7,481 bases of DNA, taken from the NCBI GenBank assembly GCA_947589165.1, contig CANQCH010000053.1:1-7481 (forward strand), in the 5' to 3' direction. The notes beneath the pieces were generated by a model that was not told where the DNA came from, did no database searches, and was given only the letters and a program-made list of their open reading frames with translations. The DNA comes from an uncultured Bacilli bacterium (lineage in GTDB: Bacteria; Bacillota_I; Bacilli_A; RF39; UBA660). A program made the translations under genes and the position numbers. Shown here one piece after another: positions 6,588 to 7,481 of the stretch; positions within the stretch are counted from its first letter, which is position 1; every line of letters starts with the position of its first letter.

Positions 6588-6643
6588 TACTAACACCCAA
6601 GCCAATTTGGGAAAAATAACTACAATATCATGAGGAGGAAATT

Positions 6644-7090
6644 ATGTTATTTGATGAAAATTTAGGATTTATGCCTTTTAATTTAGATACCAATTTTCCT
6701 TTTAGTGAAAAAAAGGAACCTAAAACTACCAAAGTATTAGATCCCTTGGCAGGCTTCTTACGCGGGAATATGTATCAAGATGAATTTAAACCTTATAAAA
6801 ACTATACTTATCGCAAGCTAGAACCAACTAGTAAAAAAGATAAATTATTATTAGAAGTTATGATGTATAATTTTGCCATTAATGATTTAAATTTAAGTTT
6901 AGATTTACATCCAGATGATCCCGAACTTTTAACTTTATTTCAAAAGTATACCGAAAAAGCTTGTGAAAAGGAAATGGAATATGTAAAACAATATGGTCCC
7001 CTTCAAGTTACTGAAGCTTTAGGTGAACCATTTAATTGGCTTAATGAACCATGGCCATGGAACGATCGGGAGGATGCGAAATATGTTTAA
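6644..7090 (+). CDS. CotJA-CotJB fusion-like spore coat protein
   Basis: The C-terminal part of this 148-residue protein, from about residue 66, is CotJB. It reads LLLEVMMYNFAINDLNLSLD, then LHPDDPELLTLFQKY, then YGPLQ and the family ending WLNEPWPWND. The N-terminal part carries a CotJA-type signature GFLRGNMYQDEFKPYKNY at about 37-54, preceded by a poorly conserved 35-residue stretch. CotJA and CotJB are separate small proteins in B. subtilis, where with CotJC they form an inner spore-coat unit under sporulation control; here the first two appear joined. A strong GAGGAGG ribosome site (6632-6638) sets the start. The stop overlaps cotJC by 8 bp. The gene is divergent from everything to its left. 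CotJ-like sets also occur beside manganese catalases in species of uncertain sporulation, so a coat role here is inference. Confidence 0.85.
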   Translation: MLFDENLGFMPFNLDTNFPFSEKKEPKTTKVLDPLAGFLRGNMYQDEFKPYKNYTYRKLEPTSKKDKLLLEVMMYNFAINDLNLSLDLHPDDPELLTLFQKYTEKACEKEMEYVKQYGPLQVTEALGEPFNWLNEPWPWNDREDAKYV

Positions 7091-7289
7091 ATATGTCAAA
7101 CATTTAAATTATCCGTTAAATATTCATAAAAAGGATTTAACGATGGCAAAACTATTAATTACGCAATTTGGGGGTGCGAATGGTGAACTTGCCGCCGCTT
7201 TAAGATATTTTTCTCAAAAATTTTCAATGCCAGATGATCGGGGACGCGCCCTACTTAATGATATTGCGACCGAAGAATTAGGACATTGA
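7083..7289 (+). CDS. cotJC: CotJC manganese catalase, truncated after the first EExxH motif
   Basis: Only 68 residues of a normally about 190-residue manganese catalase are present. The start MFKYVKHLNYPLNI is typical of CotJC. The ATG at 7083 has GGGAGG nine bases upstream and overlaps the cotJB stop; an earlier in-frame ATG at 7023 lies deep in cotJB and is not used. Helix 1 carries FGGANGELAAALRY with metal ligand Glu35. Helix 2 ends in TEELGH, giving Glu65 and His68, equivalent to Glu66 and His69 of the Lactobacillus plantarum enzyme. The TGA follows that histidine at once. The later ligands (Glu148 and His181 in that enzyme) are missing, so this piece cannot be an active catalase alone. 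None of the three frames after 7286 continues the family sequence, so a simple frameshift is excluded. Best explanation: the gene is split by an inserted element, or is a remnant. Confidence 0.88.
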   Translation: MFKYVKHLNYPLNIHKKDLTMAKLLITQFGGANGELAAALRYFSQKFSMPDDRGRALLNDIATEELGH

Positions 7290-7307
7290 TGTTATATATA
7301 AGTTTTT

Positions 7308-7341
7308 AAAAAAATGCACAATATTTTTACTTTATTGTGCA
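7308..7341 (-). terminator. Hairpin TGCACAATA/TATTGTGCA with T7 on the minus strand
   Basis: A perfect 9-bp inverted repeat (7315-7323 and 7333-7341) surrounds a 9-base loop. Read leftwards it is followed by seven T (7308-7314), the form of a rho-independent terminator for transcription arriving from the right. No leftward gene is visible in the window, so this would serve a gene beyond 7481 or shield cotJC. The same half-site TGCACAAT recurs in the palindrome at 7366-7384, so a protein-binding role is an equal alternative. Confidence 0.5.
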
Positions 7342-7365
7342 AAATGGTATTTAAAAATAACAACA

Positions 7366-7384
7366 ATGCACAATGATTGTGCAT
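7366..7384. repeat. 19-bp near-perfect palindrome, probable protein-binding site
   Basis: ATGCACAAT and ATTGTGCAT are exact reverse complements around one central G. The half-site core TGCACAAT is identical to both arms of the inverted repeat at 7315-7341; the two centres are 47 bp apart. The palindrome lies about 12 bp upstream of the rightward promoter's -35 region. A dimeric repressor operator or recombinase arm site fits; the binding protein is not in the window. Confidence 0.65.
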
Positions 7385-7395
7385 AAAATAAATAA

Positions 7396-7423
7396 TTTAA
7401 ATTTAAGCAAAATGTGATATACT
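7396..7423 (+). promoter_or_regulatory. Rightward extended -10 promoter beyond truncated cotJC
   Basis: TGATATACT gives an extended -10 with TATACT at 7418-7423. A weak TTTAAA -35 (7396-7401) lies 16 bp upstream. The predicted start is near 7430, at an AGGAG sequence (7430-7434). A frame without stops runs from 7407 to the window end, with a possible GTG at 7434, but the start is poorly placed relative to the ribosome site, so no gene is called. It would transcribe into the presumed inserted element. Confidence 0.5.
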
Positions 7424-7481
7424 CTATTTAGGAGTGTGTACGGATAATTTTATATATAGCCGAAAATTGCCAAATTTAAGG

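Noticed and set aside
6612..6630. TACAAT before the cotJ ribosome site as a sigma-E -10 box
   Set aside because: Only part of the consensus matches, no fitting -35 is found, and the start would fall in the ribosome site.
7023..7082. Earlier start for cotJC
   Set aside because: It would overlap most of the CotJB C-terminal motif; the ATG at 7083 gives the family-typical N-terminus and has GGGAGG in place.
7287..7386. cotJC interrupted by a simple frameshift or by TGA read as Trp
   Set aside because: The three frames after His68 give no catalase-like sequence, and reading through TGA meets another stop four codons later.

Overview
The window looks like a piece of chromosome from a low-GC Bacilli-type Firmicute or Tenericute relative. 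The evidence is A+T-rich codon choice, strong Gram-positive ribosome binding sites, the SepF/DivIVA division pair, a single-chain glycyl-tRNA synthetase, a Gram-positive type IV-like prepilin and a CotJ-type gene cluster. Trp is read from TGG and TGA serves as a stop, so the standard bacterial code fits. An uncultured gut Bacilli lineage (Erysipelotrichia or RF39-like) is my inference, not something the sequence proves.

Left part, leftward (1-2053): a partial tRNA-Ile(GAT) has its own near-consensus promoter. To its right lies an operon transcribed towards it: sepF, divIVA, then a membrane-anchored protein of the Cthe_2159 carbohydrate-binding beta-helix family. The operon is driven by an extended -10 promoter in front of sepF. 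SepF and DivIVA act at the division septum and cell pole, and the third protein probably works at the cell surface.

Middle, leftward (2066-6537): glyQS has its own promoter with almost no leader and no room for a T-box. A 16-bp tandem duplication covers its -35 region and abuts the hairpin terminator of the upstream prepilin gene. The prepilin has a well-matched promoter. Upstream of it is a tightly packed three-gene operon: a large one-pass surface protein with three 81-residue repeats each carrying a cysteine pair, a zinc-ribbon protein with a C-terminal membrane anchor, and a UPF0316 (DUF5698/DUF2179) membrane protein. Each short-gap junction in these operons uses a TAG stop that is part of the next gene's Shine-Dalgarno sequence.

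Right part, rightward (6567-7481): a divergently transcribed cotJ cluster starts with a protein in which a CotJA-like segment is fused to CotJB. It overlaps a cotJC manganese-catalase gene by 8 bp. cotJC stops after 68 codons, immediately after the first EExxH metal-binding motif. No remaining frame restores the protein, and the following 192 bp are A+T-rich. That stretch contains four copies of TGCACAAT arranged as two inverted pairs, then a rightward extended -10 promoter. This looks like the boundary of an integrated element that has split cotJC, comparable to the skin-type intervening elements of spore-formers. It is the most interesting part of the window. The rest of the element lies outside it, so excision cannot be judged here.
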